NCBI RefSeq assembly: GCF_040655075.1
Contig: NZ_JBFAJC010000054.1
Coordinates: forward strand, 1 to 64,000
Origin: Actinoallomurus sp040655075
Lineage (GTDB): Bacteria; Actinomycetota; Actinomycetes; Streptosporangiales; Streptosporangiaceae
DNA length: 64,000 bases
Direction of reading: 5' to 3'
The notes under the pieces are model-generated. The model did no database searches. It was given only the letters and a program-made list of their open reading frames with translations, and was not told the DNA's origin. Position 1 is the stretch's first letter. Each line of letters opens with the position of its first letter. This document shows positions 1-7,942 of this stretch, piece after piece. The position numbers and the translations under genes are program-made.

Positions 1-530
1 ACCCGGGCGCCGCGTATCAGGCCGATCTGCACGGCGGCGAATCCGACCGTCGTCCCGGCGCCGTGCACCAGCAGCGTGTGGCCGGAGGTGACGCGCAGGC
101 CCTCGAGGTGGCGGTAGGCGGTCTCGACCGCCATCGGCAGCGCGGCCGCCTGCACGAGGTCGAGCCCGGCGGGAACGCGAGCCCAGTTGTTCATGACCGC
201 GAAGTCGGCCGCGCCGGCGCTGGGCCCGTCGGCGTAGTCGGCACTGCCCAGGACGCGGTCGCCGATGGCGACGTCGGTGACGCCGTCGCCGATCGCGTCG
301 ACGGTCCCCGACACTTCGAGGCCGATGCCGCGTGGAAGCCTTCCGGGGAACAGCCCGCGGCACAGAGCCCAGTCGGCCGGGTTCAGCCCGCACGCGTGCA
401 CGGCCACGCGGATGCGACCTGGGCCGGGATCCGGAATGGCGACCTGCTCCATCCGCAGCACGTCGGTCGGCTCTCCGTAATCGTGGAAGCGGACTCCGCT
501 CATGGTGGCGGTGGAGGCACGGACATTCAT
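1..530 (-). CDS. NADP-dependent oxidoreductase of the zinc-type alcohol dehydrogenase/quinone reductase family (3' end outside window)
   Basis: The reading frame enters from the left edge, so only about the first 176 residues are seen. The N-terminus has the GroES-like fold of the medium-chain dehydrogenase/quinone oxidoreductase family (GVRFHDYGEPTDVLRM, then NPADWALCRG and GDRVLGSADY). The nucleotide-binding region begins with LLVHGAGTTVGFAAVQI, the glycine-rich NADPH loop. No zinc-ligand cysteine cluster is visible, so a quinone-reductase-like enzyme is more likely than a true alcohol dehydrogenase. The ATG at 530 is preceded by GGAGAAGAGC, a good ribosome binding site; an in-frame ATG at 503 is an alternative. 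The gene is divergent from a TetR regulator and three operator copies lie between them, so it is probably the main target of that repressor. The substrate is unknown. Confidence 0.85.
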   Translation of the reverse strand, partial: MNVRASTATMSGVRFHDYGEPTDVLRMEQVAIPDPGPGRIRVAVHACGLNPADWALCRGLFPGRLPRGIGLEVSGTVDAIGDGVTDVAIGDRVLGSADYADGPSAGAADFAVMNNWARVPAGLDLVQAAALPMAVETAYRHLEGLRVTSGHTLLVHGAGTTVGFAAVQIGLIRGAR

Positions 531-679
531 GCTCTTCTCCAATAAACAGGTCTCGAAGGCTGACGCGAGGGTTGGCCGGATGACAACGGGCGTCACGTCG
601 ACCTGCCCTGGACGCAGGCCCCCTTGTCCGGGACGTGGGCCGGGCCGGGCGAAGCGATCGCCGATCTCGGGAACGAGCC

Positions 680-702
680 GTAGCGACAGAGACTGTCGCT
701 AC
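680..702. promoter_or_regulatory. TetR operator O1 (inverted repeat)
   Basis: Perfect inverted repeat: arms GTAGCGACAG and CTGTCGCTAC separated by AGA. It lies in the divergent region between the oxidoreductase and the TetR gene and is the distal member of three related sites. A dyad of this size suits a TetR dimer. Binding is inferred. Confidence 0.75.
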
Positions 703-716
703 CTCTCCAGGCTAGC

Positions 717-743
717 ACGTAGCGACAGACTCTGTCGCTACGT
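717..743. promoter_or_regulatory. TetR operator O2 (inverted repeat)
   Basis: The same arms as O1 (GTAGCGACAG / CTGTCGCTAC) with spacer ACT, extended by two more paired bases on each side, giving a 27-bp dyad. Centre-to-centre distance to O1 is 39 bp. Confidence 0.75.
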
Positions 744-772
744 GGTTCAGGCAGCGGAGCGCGCGAGGATTC

Positions 773-800
773 CTGCCGCCTGCCGCCTGCCGCCTGCCGC
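773..800 (+). repeat. Four tandem CTGCCGC heptamers
   Basis: Four perfect copies of CTGCCGC lie between operators O2 and O3. The array sets the distance between the operators, and a 7-bp unit can expand or contract by slippage. Confidence 0.9.
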
Positions 801-811
801 AACCCGCAGCC

Positions 812-834
812 TTAACGTCAGGCACTGTCACTAC
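812..834. promoter_or_regulatory. Degenerate TetR operator O3
   Basis: The right arm CTGTCACTAC differs from the O1/O2 arm by one base. The left arm TTAACGTCAG matches the O1 arm at 7 of 10 positions, with the same 3-bp spacer length. It sits just upstream of the -10-like element of the TetR gene, the expected place for weaker autorepression. Confidence 0.55.
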
Positions 835-839
835 CGTCC

Positions 840-845
840 TATACT
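840..845 (+). promoter_or_regulatory. -10-like element of the TetR gene, possibly leaderless
   Basis: TATACT ends 6 bases before the ATG at 852, so transcription would begin at or next to the start codon. No clear Shine-Dalgarno sequence precedes the ATG, which fits a leaderless mRNA. The -35 region would overlap operator O3. Confidence 0.45.
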
Positions 846-851
846 GGTGAG

Positions 852-1478
852 ATGCCCCGCGATGGAGGACCCGCGCGCCTGCGCCTTCGGCAAGCAGCCC
901 TCGACCTCTACGAGCAGCGCGGCTTCGATCAGGTCACCATCGCCGAGATCGCCGCCCGGGCCGACGTCACCGAGCGCACCTTCTACCGGCACTTCGCCGA
1001 CAAGCGTGAAGTCCTCTTCGAAGGTGAAACGGCTCTGCGCGAGACCTTGGCCACCGGCGTGGCCAACGCACCCCGAGCCCTCGCGCCGCTCCCCACGCTG
1101 CTATGGGCCTACCGTTCCGCCGTGCCTCTCCTCAAGGGCAACCGACGCTTCTCCGAACCGCTTCAGCGCGTCATCGCCGCCACCCCGGCCCTCCGCGAAC
1201 GCCAACAGGCGAAGACCGCCATCCTGACCGAGACCCTCACCACCGCGCTCCGGGACAGAGGCATCCCAGAACCAACGGCCGCACTAACGGCCAGGGTCGG
1301 CATGGCCATCTTCAACCACGTCGCCGCCGTCTGGCTCCTTCACCCCGACAAGGACCTCGACAAGCTCGTGTCCGACACCTTCGAAGATCTGCGGGCGCTC
1401 ACCGCACCCCTAGGCGTCAGCGGACCCGAGAAGCACGAGGACGTCGTGGTCCCGAGCACGGCCGTCCCCGATAAGTAA
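852..1478 (+). CDS. TetR family transcriptional regulator
   Basis: A 208-residue one-component repressor. Residues about 8-55 form the TetR DNA-binding domain: VTIAEIAARADVTERTFYRH is the helix-turn-helix with the typical TFYRHF recognition end, followed by ADKREVLF. The C-terminal two thirds is the variable all-helical ligand and dimer domain. Length is normal for the family. It is divergent from the oxidoreductase at 1-530; two strong dyads and one weak dyad between them suggest repression of both genes, relieved by an unknown small molecule. The last 20 residues are charged and look like a disordered tail. Confidence 0.93.
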   Translation: MPRDGGPARLRLRQAALDLYEQRGFDQVTIAEIAARADVTERTFYRHFADKREVLFEGETALRETLATGVANAPRALAPLPTLLWAYRSAVPLLKGNRRFSEPLQRVIAATPALRERQQAKTAILTETLTTALRDRGIPEPTAALTARVGMAIFNHVAAVWLLHPDKDLDKLVSDTFEDLRALTAPLGVSGPEKHEDVVVPSTAVPDK

Positions 1479-1629
1479 CGAGTGATCCGCAGGGCACCGA
1501 AACCCCGAAGGATCGGACGGCACCAGTCCTGCGAGAATTTCCTACTCGAAGCGCTACCGCATCCTAATTCGCGGTACCACTACGCGCCATTCGGTCCGCC
1601 GTGATCTCTTATCGCGGATTTAGGATGAG

Positions 1630-3981
1630 ATGATGGAGTGCAGGCCGGGCCAGGGTAAAGGAAACCTTCCGGCGGAGGTGACGAGTTTTGTGGGCCGCCG
1701 CAAGGAGGTGGCTCAGGTGCGGCGCATGTTGGGGGATGCGCGGCTGGTGACTCTCGTCGGCACCGGAGGTGTGGGCAAGACCCGGTTGGCCCTGCGAGTG
1801 GCCGGGGAGGTGCGGCGGGCGTTCCCGGATGGGGTGTGGCTGGTGGAGTTGGCCGCGCTGGAAAGCCCGAAGCTGTTGGCCGAGACCGTGGTCGACGCGC
1901 TGGGGATCCATGACCGTTCTGCGCGGTCGGCCATGGAGGTGCTGCTGGGGTTCCTGCACGACAAGCGGGCGTTGGTGGTGCTGGACAACTGTGAGCATCT
2001 GTTGCGTGAGTGCGCGGTCCTGGCTGATGCGGTGCTGCGTGCGGCACCGGAGGTGCGCATCGTCGCCACAAGCCGGCAGCCGTTGGTCATCGACGGTGAG
2101 CGGTGCCTGCCGGTACTGCCGTTCCCGCTGCCGGGCGATCATGATTCCGCTGAGGCGCTGATGTGTAGTGATGCGGTACGGCTGTTCGCCGAGCGTGCCG
2201 CGGCGGCGCGACCGGGGTTCGCCGTCACCGCTGGTGATAGGGAGGCGGTGGCGCGGATCTGCCGGCGGCTGGACGGCATCCCGCTGGGGATCGAGTTGGC
2301 CGCAGTGCGTTTGCGGTCGTTTTCGCTTAAGCAATTGGTGGATCGGCTGGATGATCGGTTCCGGTTGCCGACCGGTGGGCCGCAGATGGTGCTGGCGCGG
2401 CATCGAACCTTGCGGGCGCTGATCGATTGGAGTTATGAGCTGTGCAGCGCCCAGGAGCGGTTGTTGTGGGCGCGGGTCTCGGTGTTCGCCGGCGGCCTGG
2501 ATCTGGAGGCCGCTGAGGCGGTCTGCGTCGGCGAGGGCATTGATCGGCACGACATTTTTGATCTGCTGGCCGCGCTGGTGGACAAGTCGGTGCTGATTTG
2601 TGAGGAGCACGCGGGTAAGGCGCGGTACCGGATGTTGGAGACCATCCGCCAGTATGGCCGGGACCGGCTCGTTGAATCGGGGGAGGAGCAACGGCTGCGG
2701 TACCGGCACCGTGACTGGTTCCTGCGGCTGGCCGAACATGCCGAGGCCGACTGGTTCGGCCCGCACCAGCGAAGCTGGCTCGCCCGGCTGGCCCCCGAAC
2801 ACCCCAACTTCCGTACCGCTCTGGACTACTGCCTTACCGTCCCTGGCCAGGCCCGAGCCGGGCTGCGCATCGCCAGCGCGCTGTGGATCCATTGGCTGAA
2901 CAGCAGCCTGCTGGCTGAAGGCCGACAGTGGCTGGACCAGGCCCTGGCCTTGGACGCCGAAGCCTCCACGGACCGGGCCAAGGCTCTGCGGGCACACGCA
3001 CTACTCGCCGTCGCACAAGGGGACGCGGAGACCGGAACCGCCCTGCTCGACCAGAGCCGCGCCCTGCTCAGGGAGCGCGGAGATGAATCGGGCCTGATGC
3101 ACACCAACGGAGTGGAGGCCTTGGCCGCTCTCTTCGGTGACGACCTGCCCCGGGCCAGGGCGCGAGGCGAGGAGATGCTGGCCCGTTCCCGTGCTCTGGG
3201 TGAGGTGGACGTGCTGGTGATGTCGGGCTGGACCCCTCTGGTGCTGGCGACGGGCTTCCTCGGGGAGACCGAGCGGGCGATCGAACTCTGCCAAGAGGGC
3301 ATCGCCCTGTGCCGGGCGCATGGGGAGCACTGGTCCCTGACTCACCTGCTCCAGGCCTATGCCCTCGTTCTGAGGAGTCAGGAACCGCCGAACCCGGAGC
3401 GGACCCGGCAGGCCATCACCTCCCTGCAGGACGCCCTGCGCATCCATCGGGGGCTCAACGACATCTTCGGCGTGATTCCCGCCATCGAGTACCTGGGCTG
3501 GTCTCTCATCGCCGATGCGGAGGGCGCGCGGGGCACTCGCCTGCTGGGCGCCGCCCAGCGGGCATGGCAGGACATCGGGGGATATTTGTGGAGGTCCGAG
3601 TACTTCATCGCCCAGCATGACCGGTATGTGGCCCAGGCCCGTGCTCTACTGGGCGAAAACGCCTACGAGGCGGAGTTCCACCGCGGCACTGGTCTGACCC
3701 TTGAGCAGGCCGTCGCCTACGCCTTGAAAGAGCCCTCCTCGCCGGGGGAAGGAGCCGAAAGGCCGGAGCCGGAGCCGCTGACCCGCCGCGAAGCCGAAGT
3801 CGCCCGGCTCGTCGCCCAGGGGCTGAGTAACAAGGCGATCGCGGCCAAGCTGGTCGTCGCCTCCCGTACCGCCGAGGGACATGTGGAGCGCATCCTGGCC
3901 AAGCTCGGCTTCACCTCCCGCACACAAATCGCCGTCTGGGTCCACGCACAAGAAGCCGAGCAGAGCGACGGAAGAATGTGA
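1630..3981 (+). CDS. LuxR family regulator with NB-ARC-type ATPase and TPR-like domains
   Basis: A 783-residue regulator. The N-terminus carries a conserved FVGRRKEV start and a Walker A GTGGVGKT at about residues 44-51. RALVVLDNCEHL at about 112 is the Walker B strand of the AfsR-like STAND ATPases. The middle (about 380-690) is rich in paired helices of the TPR type. The C-terminus has a LuxR helix-turn-helix: LTRREAEVARLVAQGLSNKA, ending in LGFTSRTQIAVWV. Such proteins are ATP-dependent activators, often of antibiotic or developmental genes; the target is unknown. Two ATGs lie in tandem (1630, 1633) after GGATGAG. No operon partner is evident. On the - strand downstream is a DUF1963 remnant. 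Confidence 0.9.
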   Translation: MMECRPGQGKGNLPAEVTSFVGRRKEVAQVRRMLGDARLVTLVGTGGVGKTRLALRVAGEVRRAFPDGVWLVELAALESPKLLAETVVDALGIHDRSARSAMEVLLGFLHDKRALVVLDNCEHLLRECAVLADAVLRAAPEVRIVATSRQPLVIDGERCLPVLPFPLPGDHDSAEALMCSDAVRLFAERAAAARPGFAVTAGDREAVARICRRLDGIPLGIELAAVRLRSFSLKQLVDRLDDRFRLPTGGPQMVLARHRTLRALIDWSYELCSAQERLLWARVSVFAGGLDLEAAEAVCVGEGIDRHDIFDLLAALVDKSVLICEEHAGKARYRMLETIRQYGRDRLVESGEEQRLRYRHRDWFLRLAEHAEADWFGPHQRSWLARLAPEHPNFRTALDYCLTVPGQARAGLRIASALWIHWLNSSLLAEGRQWLDQALALDAEASTDRAKALRAHALLAVAQGDAETGTALLDQSRALLRERGDESGLMHTNGVEALAALFGDDLPRARARGEEMLARSRALGEVDVLVMSGWTPLVLATGFLGETERAIELCQEGIALCRAHGEHWSLTHLLQAYALVLRSQEPPNPERTRQAITSLQDALRIHRGLNDIFGVIPAIEYLGWSLIADAEGARGTRLLGAAQRAWQDIGGYLWRSEYFIAQHDRYVAQARALLGENAYEAEFHRGTGLTLEQAVAYALKEPSSPGEGAERPEPEPLTRREAEVARLVAQGLSNKAIAAKLVVASRTAEGHVERILAKLGFTSRTQIAVWVHAQEAEQSDGRM

Positions 3982-4045
3982 GTCAGCATCGCCGGTGGAC
4001 CATGCGCTGGAAGGCGCCATGGAATGCCTTACTCGGTGTCCGCTC

Positions 4046-4393
4046 TCACCAGCCGTTGGGGCAGGCCTCTACTTGAGTGAAGTCACCGGCGCGGAGCGCC
4101 GCGTTCGAGATCATGAAGTTCACCTTTCCGCCTTCACTCCACTCTCCCCAGGGATCGCCGCTCGACAGGGCGAGCAGCTGCTTGTCACCTGGCAGCGGCG
4201 ATCCGTCCAGGAGATGTGGCCAGCCGAACGCCTGATCGGCGCGCATCGGCCAGAACCCGGCGATGAGTGAATTCGCGAGTGCTGCGCGTTGCTCGGGGGT
4301 CCGGCCCTTCGAGAAGTTCGGCGAGGCGCCGCCCGGCGTGTCGTTCGGAAGACCGGCCGACGCGCCTCGTACGGACCGCACGGCAGGGCTCAT
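4046..4393 (-). pseudogene. C-terminal fragment of a DUF1963 (YwqG-like) protein
   Basis: An open frame of 115 codons. The second half resembles the end of DUF1963 proteins: FGWPHLLDG, then LALSSGDPWGEWSEGGKVNF and a final acidic/aromatic segment. The family is normally 230-330 residues, so only the C-terminal third is present. There is no convincing ribosome binding site before the first ATG, and the upstream sequence belongs to the divergent sigma-factor gene. It is probably a gene remnant left after a rearrangement; a very short functional homologue cannot be excluded. Confidence 0.5.
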
Positions 4394-4478
4394 CGCGAAG
4401 AATCAACGAACTGTCGCGTAATCCGGTGACGTCTTCTTCGACTTCTTGGCGTCCTGTCCCGAGAAGAGAGGAGGTGGC

Positions 4479-5036
4479 GTGGACGAGCAAGAGGCCAGAT
4501 TCACCTGCCTCTACGAGACGTACTACCGCAACGTCTTCGGCTATGTCGTGCTGCGGGTCGCGCCCCAGGCGGCCGAGGACGTCACCAACGAGGTGTTCAC
4601 GATCGCGTGGCGGAAGGTCGATGAGATCCCCGAGCGGGCGCTGCCGTGGCTGCTGGCCGTGGCCAGGAACCTCGTCCGCCAGTCCCATGGCGCCGCCGGA
4701 CACGCGCGCCGCCTGGTCGACCGGCTGGCCGGCCTGACCACCGACGCGGACCTGCACGCCTGGGATGCCGCCGACCACGTCGTTGCCCGTGACCAGGCCC
4801 TAACAGCCCTGCGCACCTTGTCCCCCAAGGAGGCCGAAGCGGTCACCTTGACCGCCTGGCACGGGCTCGAGCCCGCCGATGCGGCCCGGGTCGCCGGCTG
4901 CTCCCGCGCCGCCTTCACCGTCCGGCTGCACCGCGGACGCCGACGGCTGGCCAGGGCGCTGGAGGCGTCCCACGAACCCGGCACGCGAACTCCCACACGT
5001 GTCTCGCACGACCGAGTCATCCCGGAGAAGCTGTGA
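4479..5036 (+). CDS. ECF-type RNA polymerase sigma factor
   Basis: A 185-residue sigma factor. Region 2 lies at about residues 5-70 (FTCLYETYYRNVFGYVV, then AAEDVTNEVFTIAWRKVDEI and PWLLAVARNLV). Region 4 lies at about 105-160 (ALRTLSPKEAEAVTLTAW, then the helix-turn-helix PADAARVAGCSRAAFTVRLH). The GTG start at 4479 is chosen because GAGGAGG lies just upstream; an in-frame upstream ATG has no support. The stop codon overlaps the next gene in GTGA, so the two are translationally coupled. Sigma factors of this type direct polymerase to a small regulon, probably including this operon. Confidence 0.92.
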   Translation: MDEQEARFTCLYETYYRNVFGYVVLRVAPQAAEDVTNEVFTIAWRKVDEIPERALPWLLAVARNLVRQSHGAAGHARRLVDRLAGLTTDADLHAWDAADHVVARDQALTALRTLSPKEAEAVTLTAWHGLEPADAARVAGCSRAAFTVRLHRGRRRLARALEASHEPGTRTPTRVSHDRVIPEKL

Positions 5037-6241
5037 AGCACAACGAACTCGACAGCATGATCAACGCTCTGAAGCCCGCAGTGGTCGATGAACTCGCCAA
5101 CGCGGCCTATGAACGACGTCCCGACACGTCACTGGTCCGCGCGCGCACCGGCACGGCCCCCGTGAGCCGGGGTCTGGTCCCGGGACGGCGGCCGGTCCGG
5201 CGGCTGGCCTTCGCCACCAGCGCGACGGCGGTGGTGGCGGCCACGGCGGTGCTGGCCGCGGGCGTGCTGTCCGGCGGTCACGATGGCCGTACGGCTGGGA
5301 ACGGCACCACCGGCCAGAAGGGAGCGATCAACACCCGTGCGTTCCTGCTGGCCAGCGCGGAGACGGTCGCCAAGCAGCCCGCCACCCAAGGGACGTGCTG
5401 GTACAGCCGGACGCGCACGTGGGATGACCACCTGGCGCCCTTCGAAAAGCCCAGCCCGGGTGTCACCCCGGTCCCCCAGAGCAGCCCGGTCCCCCAGAGC
5501 AGCCCGAGCCCCCAGGGCAGCCCGAACCCGCAGGTCAAGCCCCCCAGGATTCCCCGGGTCAAGCCCCAGACGTTCCAGGCGCGGGGCGCGAGCAGCGACG
5601 AGAGTTGGGCGTGCGCCCTTCCGGGCGGGACCGGCATGCGGTTCCGATCGCGCCTGCCGCTGGACGTCCAGGTCAGCTTCCCCACCAAGAAGGACGAGGC
5701 GGCCTGGCGGGCGGCGGGTTCGCCGCCTCTCAACGTCAACGGCTTCACGACGGCGTCCAAACCGCGAACGACGACGTACGACGGGCGCTCGCACCTGGCG
5801 AACCCCTACATCGGCCGCCACGAGATCGAGTGGAAGACCATCCCGAAGCTGCCGACGACCAAGAGCGGACTGGAGGGCCACCTGCGGAAGCTGTGGCAGG
5901 AGGACACCAAGGGCAGGGCCGATTTCGGGAAGTACGTCTTCGTCGCCGCCTCGGAGCTGCTCAGGACTCCGACCACCCCCGGCACGCGCGCGGCGCTCTA
6001 CCGGATCCTCGCGGACTCCCCGTCCGTCCACGTCACCGGACGGATCACGGATCGAGAGGGCAGGTCCGGCGTGGCCATCTCCGCTGACGGTGTGCCCATC
6101 CGGCTGGTCGTGGACCCGGTGACCGCCCAGCTCCTCGACGACGAGCCGCTGCCCGGCACCGGCAAGAATGGCCCCGGCGAGTACAACGCCTACGAACGCC
6201 AGGGCTGGGTGGACAAGATCGGTGCTGTCCCCGCCTCCTGA
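5033..6241 (+). CDS. CU044_5270 family membrane protein, sigma-factor partner
   Basis: A 402-residue protein resembling the actinobacterial CU044_5270 family, which is regularly found after an ECF sigma factor and may act as its membrane-bound regulator. The first 55 residues are cytoplasmic and charged. One membrane segment lies at about 58-80, and the rest is predicted to be outside. Residues about 140-176 form a Pro/Ser/Gln-rich linker with a repeated PQSSPVPQSSPSPQGSPNPQ pattern. The C-terminal domain contains the family-typical segments LLRTPTTPGTRAALYRILA and RITDREGRSGVAI. The GTG start overlaps the sigma-factor stop by four bases. No zinc-binding anti-sigma motif is visible, so the mechanism is unknown. 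Confidence 0.8.
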   Translation: MKHNELDSMINALKPAVVDELANAAYERRPDTSLVRARTGTAPVSRGLVPGRRPVRRLAFATSATAVVAATAVLAAGVLSGGHDGRTAGNGTTGQKGAINTRAFLLASAETVAKQPATQGTCWYSRTRTWDDHLAPFEKPSPGVTPVPQSSPVPQSSPSPQGSPNPQVKPPRIPRVKPQTFQARGASSDESWACALPGGTGMRFRSRLPLDVQVSFPTKKDEAAWRAAGSPPLNVNGFTTASKPRTTTYDGRSHLANPYIGRHEIEWKTIPKLPTTKSGLEGHLRKLWQEDTKGRADFGKYVFVAASELLRTPTTPGTRAALYRILADSPSVHVTGRITDREGRSGVAISADGVPIRLVVDPVTAQLLDDEPLPGTGKNGPGEYNAYERQGWVDKIGAVPAS

Positions 6242-6301
6242 CCGGTCACCGGCGATGACCAGCGCATGCGTCCCCTGATCGCCCGCTGGAAGTAGCCGTC
6301 C

Positions 6302-6338
6302 CTCCGGGCACTCCAGCCCACCGCCGGGGTGCCCGGAG
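6302..6338 (+). terminator. Stem-loop after the CU044_5270 gene
   Basis: Arms CTCCGGGCAC and GTGCCCGGAG form a perfect 10-bp stem with a 17-base loop, 60 bases after the stop at 6241. There is no T-run, as is common in high-GC actinomycetes. Confidence 0.55.
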
Positions 6339-6397
6339 AACCGCGCGGTCGCGAACAGCCGCCACAGGCGGGGGGGTACCAGCCGTTCATCAGTGGA

Positions 6398-6415
6398 GCC
6401 TCGCTCACGCGAGGC
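6398..6415 (-). terminator. Stem-loop after the oxidoreductase gene
   Basis: GCCTCG CTCACG CGAGGC hairpin lying 12 bases beyond the stop of the - strand oxidoreductase. With the hairpin at 6302-6338 it separates two convergent units. Confidence 0.5.
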
Positions 6416-6427
6416 CCCACGACGGGA

Positions 6428-7357
6428 TCAGACGGTGAGGACGAGCTTGCCCTGGAGATGACCGCCGTCGAGCAGCCGGTGCGCGTCGGCGACGCGCTCG
6501 AACGGAAAGGTCTCCTGCACGTGGACCCGGAGCCTGCCCTGTTCGACGAGTTCGACGAGACCTCGCAGGGCGACCGGATCGGGGTCGACCGCGATGCCGC
6601 TGAAGCGCATGCCTGCCGCCTCGTACTTGGCGGCGAGCTCCGAATCCTCCTCGGCGACCGCCGTCACCAGGTGACCGCCTGGGCGGAGCACTTCGAGCGA
6701 CCGCTCGACGGTGTCGCCGCCGATCGTGTCGAGCACGACGTCGATGTCGCGGACCGCCTCGGTGAAGTCGACCGCCGTGTAGTCGATCACCTCGTCGGCG
6801 CCGAGCCCCTCGACGAACTTCCGCTTGCTCCCGCCGGCGGTCGCGATCACGTGCGCGCCGAGCGCTTTCGCGATCTGGATCGCGACGTGGCCGACCCCGC
6901 CACCACCGCCGTGGACCAGGACGCGGTCGCCTTCGGTCACGCCGCCGAGGTCGACGAGGCCCTGCCACGCCGTCAGCCCGACGATCGGCAGCGCCGACGC
7001 CTCGACGTGCGAGAGCGACGCCGGCTTGCGTGCCAGGTGCAACGCCGGCGCCGACACGACCTCGGCGTACGCGTTCGCCGCCCGCGGGAACAGCGGCATC
7101 CCGAACACCTCTTCGCCGGGCCTGAACCGCCACGTCTGCGGCGCCTCCTCGACCACGCCGCTGATGTCCCAGCCGAGGATGAACGGCGGCCGGCCGATCA
7201 GCGGGAACTCGCCGGCGCGCAGGCGCGCCTCCAGCGGGTTCAGCCCGATCGCCTTGACGCGGACGAGAACCTCGGTCGGGAGGGGCTGGGGCTCGGGCGC
7301 GTCCACGATGGTGAGCACCTCGGGACCGCCGAGCGTCTGCTGGGTGATGACTCGCAT
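6428..7357 (-). CDS. NADP-dependent oxidoreductase (quinone reductase-like MDR family)
   Basis: A 309-residue enzyme of the zinc-independent medium-chain reductase family. The N-terminal GroES-like domain starts MRVITQQTLGGPEVL and continues with VRVKAIGLNPLEARLRAGEF. The Rossmann domain has the NADPH loop VLVHGGGGGVGHVAIQIAK at about residue 145, followed by GADEVIDYTAVDFTEA, typical of quinone oxidoreductases. Structural zinc cysteines are absent. The ATG at 7357 has AGGAGAG upstream. It is divergent from an HxlR regulator with 73 bp between the start codons, an arrangement known for aldehyde- or quinone-responsive switches. It probably reduces a quinone or enone using NADPH. Confidence 0.9.
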   Translation of the reverse strand: MRVITQQTLGGPEVLTIVDAPEPQPLPTEVLVRVKAIGLNPLEARLRAGEFPLIGRPPFILGWDISGVVEEAPQTWRFRPGEEVFGMPLFPRAANAYAEVVSAPALHLARKPASLSHVEASALPIVGLTAWQGLVDLGGVTEGDRVLVHGGGGGVGHVAIQIAKALGAHVIATAGGSKRKFVEGLGADEVIDYTAVDFTEAVRDIDVVLDTIGGDTVERSLEVLRPGGHLVTAVAEEDSELAAKYEAAGMRFSGIAVDPDPVALRGLVELVEQGRLRVHVQETFPFERVADAHRLLDGGHLQGKLVLTV

Positions 7358-7394
7358 GACTCTCCTGGCTTTGGAGGGGGAGCAACCCAGGCTA

Positions 7395-7422
7395 GGTTTC
7401 CGATAGGAACCCGCAGGTACCT
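7395..7422. promoter_or_regulatory. Candidate HxlR binding region
   Basis: In the short divergent region, GGTTTCC and GGAACC form an imperfect dyad at 7395-7411. It is followed at 7415-7422 by the perfect 8-bp palindrome AGGTACCT. HxlR-type proteins bind paired half sites of this kind; assignment is by position. Confidence 0.45.
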
Positions 7423-7430
7423 TAGGCGCC

Positions 7431-7811
7431 ATGAGCGGTTTCGGTCCCGGTGACTTCTTTCTCGCCGACTGCCCGGCGCGTCTGGCGGTCGAGCTGATCG
7501 CCGACAAGTGGACGGTGGTCGTGCTCTACGGCCTCAGCGAGGGCCCGGTGCGCCATGGCGAGCTGATCGAGCTGATCGGCGGCATCTCCCGCAAGATGCT
7601 CACCCAGACGCTCCGACGGCTCGAGGCGCACGGACTCATCCGCCGCCACGCCTACGCCGAGGTGCCGCCCCGTGTCGAGTACGAGCTCACCGCGCTCGGG
7701 GCGACGCTGATCGATCCGATCCACATGCTGACCGAGTGGGCGAGGGCGAACGGCGACGCGGTGCTCGATGCGCTCGACGCCCATCCCGAGCCGGTCGCCC
7801 ATGGCGACTGA
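7431..7811 (+). CDS. HxlR family transcriptional regulator
   Basis: A 126-residue winged helix-turn-helix regulator. The family start (CPARLAVELIADKWTVVVLY) includes a cysteine at position 14, placed like the redox- or aldehyde-sensing cysteine of HxlR/YodB/QorR proteins. The recognition helix region is GGISRKMLTQTLRRLEAHGL, followed by the wing RHAYAEVPPRVEYELTALG. Length is normal. Divergent from an NADP-dependent quinone reductase-like gene; QorR-like control, with derepression on thiol modification, is a reasonable model but not shown here. Confidence 0.93.
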   Translation: MSGFGPGDFFLADCPARLAVELIADKWTVVVLYGLSEGPVRHGELIELIGGISRKMLTQTLRRLEAHGLIRRHAYAEVPPRVEYELTALGATLIDPIHMLTEWARANGDAVLDALDAHPEPVAHGD

Positions 7812-7942
7812 GGCGGTACCGCGCCGTGTTCGGACGTTAGGTTCAGGACTTGCGGGTGAAGGTGAGGTGGTGGGTCCCGGTCGTCGGTGTCGGGGCGTTG
7901 CGGGGTAGGGGCCGATGAGTTCTCGGCGCGGAAGGGGTCAAC

